In this document: positions 32,674 through 49,670 of the stretch, in pieces
Position numbering within the stretch: the first letter of the stretch is position 1
Layout: each line of letters starts with the position of its first letter
NCBI GenBank assembly: GCA_964036275.1
Contig: OZ038433.1
Coordinates: 20,568,485-20,632,484 of the forward strand
From: Litoditis marina
Lineage: Eukaryota; Nematoda; Chromadorea; Rhabditida; Rhabditidae
Direction: 5' to 3'
Length of the DNA: 64,000 nt
Program-made: the position numbers and the translations under genes
The notes under the pieces: generated by a model
Seen by the model: only the letters and a program-made list of their open reading frames with translations
Told to the model about the DNA's origin: nothing
The model's database searches: none

Positions 32674-35499
32674 TTAATTGGTACGAACCTCAATTGCCGT
32701 TAGAGGTTCCATTCTCGACCCTTTTCTAGAGAAGTTAGATAGAGCAGCAGCCTTGACGATCGGAGTGATTTGCGGTACAACCACAGATGGAACTACGTCC
32801 CTTCCATCTTTCTCGTTGACAGGGAGGCTTCTATTCATCAATGGCGAACTCTGTAAAGGAGAAATGAGATGTAATGTAGTATGATAGTTTAAAATGGGAG
32901 TAAATATACACTCATTGGTAGCGACGCAGCACTGACGGATCATGCCGCTGTGTATCTTCTGGAACTAGGAAATTAAGAGCTGAGAGCTAAAAGATAGAAC
33001 CTACTTTTCCCTGCATGACTTCGTAGTATTCCACTCTGTTGAACGGAGGCAGTCGCACCCGGTCTGTTCGGCGGTCTTCATAGCTGTAATCGTGAACGTT
33101 GTATGAAAAAGGAAATCGGCGTTGTCTTTAATACAGAAAAACATATCTGACAAGTGAACTAAATGTCGAATGTATTATCTCTCTTACAATATAAGACGTT
33201 TTGATGTCAAAGCTAAAGTTGAGCAGAGCGCTCACAAAGAAGCAAAAGGAGAATAGACAAAAGCCAGTAAGGTCTGCCAGAGCGACGAAAAGGAGTCCGT
33301 TTCAGTAGGAGTCCGTTTTAGTAAAAAAATTTAGTGAAAAAAGGAGACCGTTTTAGTGAAAAATTATGATTTTTCAATCAAAAGTAAACCGATTTGCTTG
33401 TTTTTGGTGAAAAAGCAGTCCGTTTTTCTACTTTTCTTGATTTTACTGATGTATGGAAATGGACTTACAGAGCGTCTGTCCATTTTTTTCGTAGAATGGA
33501 CTTGATCATGGTCTGATTGACCGCACGCTGATGATCGCGTCGCACTTGTTCCTGTAGCAACCCTGAAACTATTTAGTCAAATTTCGCCGATTGGGTAATA
33601 TGTCTCCGATTCAGTTAAAGTCAAAATATTAACTCGCGTTCACGCCAACAAATTATAAGCAATATTTTCTATGATTAGATTAAGAAAATGAAGTTGTGAA
33701 AGTTTAATGTCGCGGAAAAGTACGACTCACTTAAGACTTCATCCACATATTTTTTGGGCAGTCCAGAGTTTTTCGACGGCAAATGGGCTGGTACATAGGT
33801 CGCCTTCGACTCTTTCCGGTACGCCTAAAAAGTAAAGGTTATCATGAAATAGATGTGATGCTTCTTTTGTAATCCTAAAGTAAGAACCTTACTATGAATT
33901 TTGGACAATGCGTTAGCAGTTTGCTGGAATGCACAATACCCTTAATATTGATTATTGACATACGGGCAGTTAAATGGTGTGCTGAAAAAATGTATCGCAT
34001 CTCACTTAAGTGCAGAATTTCATGTAACAAACAGAGAACGATCAATGTGGTATTGATAATTCAGAAATACTTAACTGAAACATCGTGAATAAGTAATTAG
34101 GAAAAAATGTAGCAGCGTGCTATACCTTCTCTACGTTCGCACACGATAATTCGTGTAAGGCCCAATTCAACTAACCATCTGAATGAAGGTGCGGAAAAAC
34201 ATCTTCAGATCCTTCTCGAATCCGTGTTCTCCTTGGACCGCGAGAATAGCAGTCAACATTCGAGCTACATTGACCGGTCGAAAATGCTAAACAATTTAAC
34301 AATGCGGCATGAAATATAACAACAATAATAGCACCATATATAACAAAATGCAAATGTGTACCAAAACCTAAATCACCTCATGGTCTGGTTCGACTGTGTA
34401 TTTGTCAGAATCGGCGACTGATGAGGTGAGCCTGTAGCACTTCAGCTCCATGGACGTGTTCTGTTTCTTCATTGAGCCCACCTCCTCTGCTATTTCCACA
34501 TGACGTTCTTCTGCCGAAAATGTCTGGAAAAGAAGTGCACTCTGTCAATTCTAACTGACTTTCAATGAAATGAGCCCAACTGGTTCCGAATCACAAAAAA
34601 AAATTCAGTTGCCCATGACAACCACCCACTACTCCTCGAATGGAAAATATGTTGTTGGGTTGGATTACAACTAACCTTGAACAGTTGTCCACACAGGTAT
34701 GTTCTTAGGTAACGCGGCACCCTTTTGTCCTTGTATACTGACAAAATGTCGCTCATCTTAACCTCAGATCGGATATTGTCGAACACTCGCTGTAAATACA
34801 AGAATAAAATTGTGTGAAATGTAAACAAAACAATAGAGAGCTATTATGCACTGCAACTACTTCATGTATTGCATCAGTTTCAACTGATTTTTTCTGTAAT
34901 TATCGACTATTTATTCAAATACTATAATCATCACGGAATCGCGATCTTACTCTAACTTACTTGCATATCATCCTCCGTCTCGGGATTGCAGCTCTCGAGG
35001 AGAACGTCAAGATCATGGAAAAACCCTGTTCCTCCGACAGCACCTGGAATTAAGCAATTGCTATCCAACACTAGCTTTTGAGCAAGAAAAACATCCGGAG
35101 TTTTGCACACAGATAGCAACTGAACGGCACTAAAAACAACGTCACGCAGTAACCGCTTCCCGAAAAAAGACGAACCTTTCAGATCGAGGCTCACGGAACG
35201 GTTATAAACCGGTGTCGAAACTCCTCTGGGAGTTATGGAACTCCCCAGAATTGCAGCGACGACTGAAAGAACGAGATGACCCCAAATGAAATAGCACTAA
35301 TTCCGGCTGAATCGACGTAAGTTATGGGAGATTCGAGGTAGAACACCTACTTTCGAATACAATGTACGACAGATAAATCAATATTTTTGAAATTAAGGGA
35401 TGTTAACCCACCGCTAGAACTGGTTGTAGAACCGGCACCGCCGGTTTGTCGAGCAGTTGGAGCACTAGTGCGGAAATTTGGCCGGAACGGAGATCCCAT
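32674..35499 (-). CDS. unrecognised 418-residue protein, ten exons
   Basis: Ten exons keep phase throughout: 35499-35412, 35262-34961, 34789-34676, 34523-34377, 34286-34176, 33824-33731, 33562-33469, 33083-33005, 32964-32912 and 32848-32674 (1257 nt with stop). The N-terminus (MGSPFRPNFRTSAP) is low-complexity. The middle (KRLLRDVVFSAVQLLSV, VFDNIRSEVKMSDILSVY) is helical. The C-terminus is basic (SNFSRKGSRMEP). I see no catalytic or zinc motif, signal peptide or membrane segment. It follows the transposase-like gene by about 420 bp on the same strand, so it could be the accessory (TnpA-like) gene of the same element or the second gene of an operon. The function is unknown. The start ATG follows a TATATAG acceptor, so a trans-spliced 5' end is possible. 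Confidence 0.65.
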
Positions 35500-35920
35500 C
35501 TATATAGAAATCAAGAAGTCTAAATAGCCAAATGCAATATTGAAACAAAGAAATATATGGTTTTCAACCAATATATTTAATCCACCGTCTAACACAGTCA
35601 TATCATAAGTTCAATCAGGCAAATGTGCGGCACTTTAAGTGCTAACATGTACAGTTATAAATATTAACACATAGAAATTTAACAACCTAGGAAAACAATA
35701 AATTACAAAGTGAACAAAGTACAATCAAATTGCACGTTTAAAACGAAAAGATGCACAATTTCAAGCAAGAGAAGCACAAAATCAGAGAGGAACAGCAAAA
35801 TAACAATTGTTACACATGAAGCACTGAACATAACTAAATTATTTAAATTGAAAGACTTATGTATAGGGGCTGAATAAACATTTATGAAGCCAGTTGAAAC
35901 GATTCTTAATAGAACGATTC
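35500..35920 (-). other. intercistronic spacer
   Basis: About 420 bp between the stop of the transposase-like gene (35921) and the ATG at 35499. It is AT-rich, without an evident coding exon. The distance is compatible with a nematode SL2-type operon spacer, or with ordinary tandem genes. Confidence 0.4.
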
Positions 35921-38900
35921 TCAAACGTACAGACAACGAGCGGGAACACATGTGATGAATACCCGATTATTAAAGGGAACAAGCATGGCGAGTCCTACTA
36001 TTTGACTCTCCCCACAAACCAACGTATGACAAGGACCGTGAGCTACCTCACCAACATATTGATTAACATCACGCATATTCAACAATTCTCGCAGCCTTAA
36101 CGATGTGGCAGTACCTGTTGTGCGCAGATTGCCCTTAATCTCGGAGAACGGATCGACAATATTATAACAATCAATTACAGACTTCAACACACCGCGACGT
36201 TGAGTAACTCCCAGTGCTAGGAGCTTTCCGAATCGGAACTCTCCTCGAATGGAAACACATACTAGTGTTTGTTCTGTGGTCGGGGGAGACGGCCAGAAAT
36301 CTTCAACCGAGAGCGCTTGTTTCCTCCACAACACACGCGACCTAGAAGATTGGAATTTCCTAACTATCCATAATTCGCCACTATCTATCGTCGATTGACG
36401 GTCTGAACTATCGTTATCCCTTCCATATAACCATCTATTTTTATAGTTTCGGTAGTACATCATCACGATGAAGAATTAACTCATTGAAACAAAACTTACA
36501 CGCAGCGAATTCCTGGGTAGGATCTGAGGAGTCTTCCGTAGTACAAATGACCAACTGCAGCTTGAAGAGGTAGGACGGCGTTCTTCGGGATTGCCAGATG
36601 GGGGGAAATGACTTCTCCTCCTCTGAAGCTCATTATCTTGAAACATGGAAATGCGTAAAACAAATATGTGAGTCACCCAGAGCAAACCAAAAAAGCTGTT
36701 ATGAAAACCAACCGCGCTCCTTTCCATTCTGCATTACTATCCTTCACTGAAATAAGTGGGGACAACTGCATAGCAATGTCATCCATACCATTCACTTCAT
36801 TCGCAGAAGCTGTCATCACGTGCGACCTGCAACACAATATGCTTACTATTGCAAAAATTACGTATTAAAAGTTAACTAGTAGATTTATGATCACCTTGCA
36901 AATGAACTCTCCAAATATCCATGCGTGGCGTGGCAGGACCCTTCCCTCTTCAGGTAACCGAAAAGGTGCTCGAAGCTAGTCGTGTCAGTGTCCTGGTAAT
37001 TACCATAGAGCAGCAGCAGAAGAAGACTGTGAGCGAAATAGATCTGCAACAAGCATAAGAAATGAGAACACACAAGAAACACTTAGACTGTCTAAAAATA
37101 GGTTTTCAGAGCAAACAGCCTTCTAGAAAAATGCGACCTACCTCAACTATTCAGCTAAATACGCAATTCATTACACTTCGAATACATGTGAGAAAGGTCT
37201 TATAAATGATTTACATGGAGAATGACTCACGTGCATTTTCACAGTGACCCAATCCAATCCGAAGATTTCCATATACAAACGTCCTAGTTCAGTGATAATT
37301 TCACCGACACTTCTCAGAACGTGGTCAGGAGTGAATCTGCAATGGAGAGCTTATTATTTGACAAGACTGCGACAGAAGACAATATCATATGAAACGAGAC
37401 AGGAGGATTATAGCGTAGCTAAGCGGGCAACCACGTACCTATCCATTAGCCTTCGATGGTTCAACAGAACCAGTAAAAGCCAGGCTTCTGCTACATCCGA
37501 ATCCAGAGGAGATACCGCCAAGATCACAGGTAATATACAGAACAGGGTCTGAATAACAGGAAAAATGAACAAGTACTAGGCAATTGAGGAATACTAGGAA
37601 AGGGATAGAAATAATAAGGAAAGGGAAATTCTGAACTATCAATTATAGTGTAAAAAATGCAATGATGATAGATGTTACTAATAGAGTCCAACTCACTGCT
37701 CTACGCTCTTTTCCATTGACCAGAAAACAGCAATCCTCTATAGGACGCAAACGCCCAGGTGCATAGGTCGGCCAACGACAAATGGAGGCCAGCGAATTAG
37801 CTCTGGTCAGAATGTCGTTACTGAATCGCAGCTCAGGACGTCGACGAGTGGCATTGCGTGTGCCTTTTCCGCATAGATCTACAACACAAAAAAGTTTTGA
37901 ACCCTACTTTTGAACTTTTGAACGATACTAAAACCTTAATTGTGAATGAATGACCGCACCAATTAGTAAAAACTACCCAGCGATGCCGATAATTTGTAAC
38001 ACACCTACTAGCATATCCTTTAGAAATCCTTCGTCGAGAATATGAAGAGGGTCCATGAAAAGCTTGCATCCAGTGACAAATTTCATTATCTCAGTCGGAC
38101 CGTCTGCAACATCACAAACTGTGAGCCAATTGAGAAACACACCAATTAAAAATTGAGATCATGACTAATTCGAACCGCGATCCATTAAAGTCTGTCTGAG
38201 TACATATTTCAGCGTTCCATTCGAAACATATTTCATTCGTGAAGAAACGGCAGAATCTCTAAAATACAACTTGAAAACAAAAATGGAAAACCCTGCAGTA
38301 TAAATGTCGGGAAAAACTGACCTCGGTAACCATTCAGACCTGGTCTAGCCATTGAGTTCAGTCTATCCATTACTTCAGTACGCAATGCATGCGCGACAGT
38401 CTCAAATCTGACAGCTCCATTATGGTGAACACCTCGAATCAAACAAAACGGACAACCGCAATACCCACGGTTCGTGAAGCGGAGTCCAAGTGACATTGCC
38501 TATAAATGAAAGCTAGAGAAACAAAATAGAAACCGTAGTAACTCTCCAAGGGCTGAAAATTGAACACCAAATCGCATGAAACAGTTAAAACAGCTAAAAA
38601 CATTGGAATTAATGTTTTAACTGTGTGCTCAAAAACTGTTACACTAAATGCCGAACAAATTGTCACAAACTGAAATAGCGCGATGCACATCGAATAAGAG
38701 AAAACATACCTCCAGATCGGCGATTAATCCAACTATTTTGATTTTGAATCGGAAATCGGTCGGTTGTCCATTCAGTAGGAAAGTCAGGGAAACGCCAATG
38801 TGCTGGAATGATCATATATTTATATAACTACGTGTTGAAATGATTGCGAATACACAATCAAAACCCAAATGAAAAAATGCGTCCCTCCATTAAACCAATT

Positions 38901-40864
38901 GAACCAGTTGTTGGAAAACTATCGTGCATGTTTTTCAAGAGAACATGAAATAATTTTCTTTGTGTAGCATAGTCACAATTCACTTATACGTGAAGCATAT
39001 ATGCAATGGAACCCGGATTAAAAAGCACATTGAACGAACTAACCGTCAACGAGTTCAATGCGTACTTTGCCTTAGCCATGATAGCTTCAACGTGTTCAGA
39101 CTTCGGCTTTTTGTACGTGCTCAAGCAACACACAAAAACCAGGTTCTCTATCCGAAACCGTTCCGCAGGTGGCAAGTCCAATAATCCAAGAGTGAATGGC
39201 CAGTCACTGCTCCTGAACGGAATTCAGAATGAAAAGAAGTACTAGGCACCATTTGAATGACAATCCTATCGTTTAAACAAATGGTTGAACAAATCCTCAC
39301 CAACCAGCTGTCACTGAAGTGGCAGAAAAATGACGAGAACTTCAATCTAGACTCCGAATGAGAAAAAATACATGTGATCAGTTTGGAAGAGGACAACTCT
39401 AATATTTGATAAAGCAAACACAACAACATGGTCAGCACTCTGACTATGGTAATCAAACACTTACTTGCTTTTCTTCGTGAACTGTGTGCCATCAAAATGC
39501 AAACATACTGGCAACACGAGTGTTAAAGCATCCTGAATACTACAGTTCGGAAAACTTAATCTAAGTAAGGAAATGAATCAATGAAATATATATCAAGACT
39601 CATATCAATGAACATGCTTCGGTGACTTCGGTTCGGTGAAAATGGCTTTAGTGAAAATGGCAAACACGTGTACAAACATGTGAACAATATACCAGTTCTG
39701 ATTCTAAACTAACCATGTCAGGCTCTACGTGATTCAGAAATCCTGGTTTACTCCTTATATCCTCGTCACGGAACACTCGCTGACCGTCGTGAATTAGTGC
39801 ATGATTGCGAATAACATTGTGCCCATGTTTTTCCAATATGGTCGTAAATTGAGAAGCAACATCGAATTGAAGATGGCAAATAGACTGAGCATTTGTGCTT
39901 TTCTTTAACAGATGACTGCAAAATGGTAAAAATGAAGTTTTTAAGAGAGGGAATCGTACTGCCGCATGAAACTTAAGTTTACCACTTTCACATTCTGCAT
40001 TCTCGAACCACTTACACAACGCTATAATATGTCCGACTTCTCAGTTTCAAAGTGAGACAAAAGGTAGGGTTATTATAATTTAGAGCATTTCTGAGTAGAC
40101 TCACTTAGCACAACCCGGCGAAACACAACGATCATTCAATAGAGCTTTAGGAGTTCCGCATATACCACAGAGATATTCACTTTTCATGCCTAATCCACCG
40201 ACAATTTCATCATAAACCAATCGTATCTGAAAACTTGAGCACAATTAGCTAGACAAGCGGATAATCAGTTCTCGAAAAGCAATTTACTTGTGGGCAAACA
40301 ACATGCAAAATAGTCGGCACTAATTTTCAAAATTATTACTAACCTGCTCCGCAGATATTTGAGTTGGATGACCAGTTAGAGCGAATGCAACACTGGGAAG
40401 AAGAGATACAAGTTCCCACGGCCAATCGAATTTGGACTTCAAATGAATGATATATAAAATTTCCTCGTAGAAAGCTGAAATGATTCATACTAGATTCAGA
40501 TAACCCCCCCCCCCTCAACAAGTTCATCATAATATTCGAGTTGGAAATGCACGAGTGAATGAAGAAATTATGCAAACTGTAAAAATCATTCTGGAAATTT
40601 AAATGATGTTAATGTAAGTGATGATGTAAAAATCTATCTAAATCTGAAACTGTAAATGTAAAATTTCTGGGACAACACTGCTCAAAAAGGCAACGCAAGT
40701 GATACATGAAAACCAACCTCCTAGACCCAACCTGTTGACAGCCTCATGAACTGGCCCCTCATGGCTGAAATAATCACCAATGAATTCCAATGTTACGTAC
40801 AATCCCACAATCATCACTAAGTTATAATATAAGCTATCAGAAAATGAACAGATCTCAACTCACT
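35921..40864 (-). CDS. EnSpm/CACTA (tnp2)-type transposase-like protein
   Basis: Core exons join in phase: 40474-40344, 40226-40105 (zinc ribbon CGICG...CVSPGCAK), 39915-39714, 39532-39465 (first Asp, CLHFDGTQF), 39212-39044 (WPFTLGLLDLPPAERF), 38802-38710 (second Asp, LIADLE), 38499-38322 (GYCGCPFCLIRG), 38103-38005 (LFMDPLHILDEGF), 37878-37697, 37548-37439, 37336-37231, 37043-36895 (SFEHLFGYLKR, the conserved Glu), 36826-36789 and 36636-36500, then a last exon ending at 35921. This order (zinc ribbon, DG, LPP, D-L, C-x2-C, DxxH, FE..G) is that of tnp2/EnSpm transposases. No stop or frameshift occurs in the core. The 5' exons upstream of 40474 and the last junction (36500 to about 36415) are unresolved. 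It may be an active element or a domesticated gene. The gene at 32674-35499 follows on the same strand. Confidence 0.75.
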
Positions 40865-41230
40865 TCATTTCTATATAGTTTCCACGGTTGAGGCGCACAT
40901 CCCAACAAAAACAGAATAATAGATAAAAACCAGTCTGGAAACAGTAGTTGTTGCCAGTTCTACAACAAAAATCAGTATTATAAAAATATTTATATTTATT
41001 TGGGTTACGGTATGAAGTGAACAATTACGGTCTCTTACCGTAACCTCGCTGGCCAATTCAAATCGGCCCAGCCAATTGGCTGGAGGTTGTCTGAGACAAT
41101 GAAGTGTTCTATGAAGGAAAGGGACCAAGACCTCACAAGAACCTGCTACTACAAAGATCTGTGACATGTATGATGATCACCGCCTCGTAACGAAGCGAAG
41201 TGAATGAATAAATCTAAATAAATCTAATCA
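40865..41230. other. uncertain 5' exons and LINE/SINE-like tail
   Basis: On the minus strand, 41167-41039 (ATG, MSQIFVVAGSCE...) and 40959-40864 (NWQQLLFPDWF) join in phase but do not stay in phase with the transposase core, so I leave them out of the model. On the plus strand, 41195-41222 reads GAATGAATAAATCTAAATA, a tail-like end similar to the LINE 3' ends elsewhere. The first exon may therefore be retroelement sequence. Confidence 0.35.
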
Positions 41231-41264
41231 ATTTTCGCTATTGTGTTTTCTATCTATGCTACTG

Positions 41265-42200
41265 CAAACTATGAAAGTTTGAAACGAAAATAATGACTTA
41301 TACATTAGAAAAAGCCTTTTAAATATGTGAGGGATTACTGTAGAAGGACATCAATTGGTGAAACAAACTATATACCGTTATTGGTTGGTTACATGTGTAA
41401 TGAGTGTTAGGACAGAAAGTTCTGTCGTTTCGCGTCACTACTCCATTTATTTCTGGTAAACTAACCTAAATCGATACAAACTTCTTCATTGGTTTTGCAT
41501 TAAATTATAAGAAAACTAGGAAGTTGAAACTACTATACAAAACCACGTTGCTCGTGTAAACAAGCTCAACTAACTGGTGATATCAGGCTACTTTAGTAAT
41601 TTATAAAATAAAAAAAGTCCAAAGGAGTTTTACCCCCTAGACAAGAATAGAGGTCGCACATCTTGTTGGAACGTTGGGATTGAAAACTATAGTCGCCATT
41701 TTCCCCATAAAGACAGCAGAGGGTTCAATTGATTGAGCGATGCGGGGCGAGCGGTCGTTGATTATCTGCCAGCAGTGGAGAGAGGGAGTAGATCAATGAT
41801 ACGCAGACGAACTGGCCGCTCGCCAAACTACGTCCCATACAAAATCGATGGTACGGTGTCCACAACGGTCTGACCAATCCTATATAACACGTAGTGGTAT
41901 TAGGAACATTGTGCATAAGTACCGGTTTACCTCCCCGTTGGGATGTCCTATGTAACCCAGGAAATTATGCTGGAATTATAAGAGAAGGGTTTGCGGTTGT
42001 GGTAGCTACACTAACTTGAGAAGCGGTGACCGCTCGAGGGTTGAATGCGTATAAATATGGACTGTAAAAAGGGCCTAGGGGCTGCCCAGCAGATGAACAA
42101 ATAGGGTTACATGTTGTGTACAACTGCGCGGAGTACGCGTTGACGGTGGATCTTACATTAGAACTAGGCAGTTGGGCAGACGACGAAAAAACTCCCAAAG
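41265..42200. repeat. duplicated segment, copy A
   Basis: 41270-41380 (TTTGAAACGAAAATAATGACTT...GGATTACTGTAGAAGGACAT) and 42000-42180 (TGACCGCTCGAGGGTTGAA...CAACTGCGCGGAGTACGCG) recur in the same order at 43070-43175 and 43440-43610. The block between them is longer here. A minus-strand frame (NVRSTVNAYSAQLYTTCNP, 41965-42198) is partly kept in copy B. Confidence 0.7.
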
Positions 42201-42469
42201 TGGAACTTAATTAGGTTCTTAACCTAAGCCGTGTCACGGATGCTCAGCTCAGCAAAAGACAATAAAGCGAATCAATGGATAATAAACCAAAAATAAAACT
42301 AAAGGCCAAAAATAGGTAAACACAAATTAAGTAGTTCACAGTGCAAAACGACTGCATCTACGACGGATTGCGCGAAACAACATCAAATGAAGTATACGTG
42401 TACGTAACGTACCACAGTCACATGAAACTTTGTTTCATAAATTTGACATGTTTTCTTATCGTCTCTCTA

Positions 42470-42720
42470 TTATGTCAGTAAGTGTGGCTGCTGGTAACCA
42501 TCCTCTAGCGAGGTTTTTCGGTGACCTCTCTCGATTTGGGAAATGCGGCGAATGGTGACCAGAGAGTTAGGGGTCTATGGCTGTTGGTAACCGTTTCCCT
42601 TGGTTTTCTCTCTTAATTGGTGGTCACCAACCGCCGCACTATGGTCACCAACTGCCGCACTCCTTAGTTGCAGGATTACCAACCGCCGCACTTGTTAATT
42701 GCTGAGCAGTTTACTGCCAC
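42470..42720. repeat. GGTGACC / ACCAACCGCCGCACT repeats
   Basis: GGTAACC, GGTGACC and ACCAACCGCCGCACT-type motifs recur about seven times in 250 bp. The ACCAACCGCCGCACT block is repeated three times at 42628-42692. No coding function is evident. Confidence 0.5.
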
Positions 42721-43069
42721 ATCTATGGAAGAAATATCAAACATGAGAAAAATAACACGTTTATCTGCAGGATAATCGAAATTCGAATGTTATATACAAA
42801 ACAGAAAAAGGTTTTTTTTAAACAAATTGGGTAACGAGTGGGAACAAGACAACGAAAATTTCAACAAGTATTTAGATATGAACAAAATCACTTTTTCGTG
42901 TGACTTTCGGGTGGCATGTTGATCTGAAGAGCGCATATAGTTTGTTCCACTCCCTTATAACCCTCTACAGTAATCTGCTAACACTTCCAGGTCAACGTTT
43001 ACTATATTAGCGTATTCAGAAGGCCTCAAAATGTTCATAGTGTCTTCTGCATGTTTACTACTACTAATT

Positions 43070-43591
43070 CTGAAAATTTGAAACCGAAGTAATGACTTTT
43101 TCATCAGAAAACACCCCCTTGATTAATTGACGGATTACTGTAGGAGTACATCGATTGGTGAAACAGACTACAGCTCACCTTGTGCCTGAAATATGACCCG
43201 ATCAAACTACAAACACGGATGTTTTGGACTAGATGTACTCCCATACTTTCCTGGGCAACGCCTCATTTGCATAAATCGAGGAATTGCTCTTAATTCTTAA
43301 TTGACTCCATAATCTCTAATGAGTGAAGAAAAAACTGAAGTAGAATTCAAGAACACTTACATTACTTTATCTCGTAGACAAATAGCAATTTTAGTTCTTG
43401 ATAAGGAATGAGGTGGGAACTATAGAAGAAAATTGGGCGAGAGTTACACTAAATTGGGAAGGAAGGGGTAACCGCTTGAGAGTTGAAAGTGTGTAGGTGT
43501 GGATTGTAAAGAGGTCCTAGCTGGCGAATATGTGAGGGTAGGGACTGTGTAAAACTGCGCAGAGCACGTATTGACGGTCGAAGTTAGATTA

Positions 43592-43610
<19 letters not shown>
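43070..43610. repeat. duplicated segment, copy B
   Basis: Diverged tandem copy of 41265-42200 with a shorter middle. The matching blocks are TTTGAAACCGAAGTAATGAC and GGATTACTGTAGGAGTACAT at the start, and AACCGCTTGAGAGTTGAA and AACTGCGCAGAGCACGTA at the end. It ends where a half foldback element begins. Confidence 0.7.
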
Positions 43611-43844
<234 letters not shown>

Positions 43845-44846
43845 CGCACATCTCGCACAGCGCTTCGCGCGATTACTTTAGGATATTGTAAATCCATGCG
43901 GATTTTCAACATGTTCTGGATTTCGGAAAGCTTTGCGGTACACTAAAAACTATGATAGAAACACTTTTCAAAATGATTTATGTGTTTCTTAGAAACTCAG
44001 GTAAATGCTGTTTTGATTATTCGATTGGGCTACAACTTGGTAGGAAAGAGTATGCCAAGTTTGTAGTTTGAACTTTGAAGCTTCCTAGGAAGTAAACCAA
44101 ACAAATCTGCAAAGTTTTTGGCATTTGTTCAGTTGAGTGCTTTCTAATGTTTTGATAAATTTCATCGTGACATGCACAAAAACAACATCATTATCTCGCA
44201 GCCCACAGCTTCAAATCTCGGTTTTTAATAATGATTAGTTTCCAATCATAGGTAGTTGGACTTCCCTGACAGAACAGAGAGAAAATTTTCACTGAAATTT
44301 CTGAGAGAAAGTAGGGGGAAAATCGGGGTAGATCAGGGATAATTCAGTGCGATTTCCCGGTAATTTCCCAGCACTTACTTTGACATTTTTAGTAGGGAAA
44401 TACCGGAGGTATTTCAGGGATATGTACGGGATATTATAGAGCAATCATTAGCAGGGATGTGGCGGGGAGAAAACAGCGATTTCGCGCGCGGCGCACCAGA
44501 GTAGCTGGCTCGATCAGCTGTTCTGCACACATTAGAGCCAACCCGTAACTAGATACGGCGCACCGCCAGACGTGGCTAGCCGCCGTTTGTCGTTTCACTC
44601 TGAGTTTGAAATCGTATCATATATGATTTATAATGGAAGAGTACTTAATTATTAACTGCAGGGTTAATAAATTAAAGTAAAAATTTACAAAATGTTTTTG
44701 ATATTGTCTTTTAGATAATGAAAAAAAAGTTTGTTTTCTAAAATATTCGTTAATATTCTGTTCTGAAGCAACCCGTAATTTCTCTCTTTCATCACTGAGA
44801 TTTCTCTGATTTCCCCCAGAAATTCCTCTGTTTTCTCCCTGTCTTT

Positions 44847-44876
44847 GCAGGGGCCATACCGCGGTTTGGCCCCTGC
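44847..44876. repeat. 30-bp near-perfect palindrome
   Basis: GCAGGGGCCA (44847-44856) and TGGCCCCTGC (44867-44876) pair around an ACCGCGGT core that is itself palindromic. It sits at one end of a region (about 44265-44855) whose ends look like degenerate inverted repeats rich in CAGAGAGAAAA and AAATTTCTG. Confidence 0.7.
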
Positions 44877-45358
44877 TAAAACAGGGGTGGTTTCGGGGTG
44901 AAACAGAGAAATGTCAGGGGCGAACAGAATCCAGTGATTGCCAGTCCAATTTTTACGAACTTATTATGTAATTTTTTCCTTTCCCCATCAATGCTAATAA
45001 CTGCGGCAAAAAAGCGTTGACTATAGGATTTGTTCGAATAAATAATTTCTAGCGATGAATCTTTTGTCGGGCTAGCTTCTTTGTCTGGGGTGGTAAACAT
45101 TATCATCCAAGTAGAAATTTCAGATAAAAAAATTACGGACCAAAAAATGCGCTCCAGAATTTTTTCTGCCCCGCAAAATGGACACTGAAGCACTAGACTC
45201 CCCAAAACTTGTTTTAAATAAATATGCGATTGCGAAACTAGTCTTCTGAACTCCGTTTCTTCAAACATTTGCACATCATTGCTGAATTTAACTCGAAGAT
45301 TCCAAATATACTCAAACCCGCCGTGTTTTTGCGAGGGTGTCAAGTAGTCGCCAACGCA
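44876..45358 (-). CDS. orphan open frame, about 160 codons
   Basis: An open frame without a clear ATG near its start (VGDYLTPSQKHGGFEYIW...). It contains LVLQCPFCGAEKIL, a single C-x2-C pair, and a Phe-rich C-terminus. I do not recognise it. Length alone is weak evidence in this AT-rich DNA, and no splice partners were found. It could be part of an old transposon or chance. Confidence 0.2.
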   Translation of the reverse strand, partial: CVGDYLTPSQKHGGFEYIWNLRVKFSNDVQMFEETEFRRLVSQSHIYLKQVLGSLVLQCPFCGAEKILERIFWSVIFLSEISTWMIMFTTPDKEASPTKDSSLEIIYSNKSYSQRFFAAVISIDGERKKLHNKFVKIGLAITGFCSPLTFLCFTPKPPLF

Positions 45359-45916
45359 ATTTTCTCACGCAAAATGTTGAAATCTACACAAAAACAGGAT
45401 GAAATCTGGGGGAATTTATCAAGTAATGAAGGCAGATCATAATTTGTGTTCTAAAGAAAAGAGTGCGAACATTTTCACAACATATTCACATACACACTAG
45501 ATTAGAAGAAAAATCTTAAAAGAAAAACCCAATCACAAATTGATCAGAATAGAAAGAGAATAGACAAAATTTAGGACGGTCAATCTGCACATTATAATAT
45601 AGACTACAGGCAGAGTAAGCTACAAATCGATACATAGAGATATACATACAAATGGTGGAAGATGAACTAGAAATGACAAAAGCCAACTGGTCAGTAAACT
45701 TTGAAACTGACTGTATATCCATTTAGATATATATTGATGTAGCTACCAATGATGCAAGGCTGCTAATAATATAACATTAATCTGAGCATAGCGAAAAAGG
45801 CCAAATAGCGTAACAACATATGAAATTAAATAACTGGCCTCCAGGGAAGCTAAAAACAACTCCATGCCTTTGAAATGATACAAATCATTTGGCACGGAAA
45901 GGCGAGAAAGAGAGAA

Positions 45917-49670
<3,754 letters not shown>

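Noticed and set aside
35921..40864. Mediator subunit MED23 (sur-2) as identity of the multi-exon gene
   Set aside because: Considered because of the long helical exons, but motif order (zinc ribbon, DG, LPP, C-x2-C, DxxH, FE..G) fits a tnp2/EnSpm transposase and not MED23.
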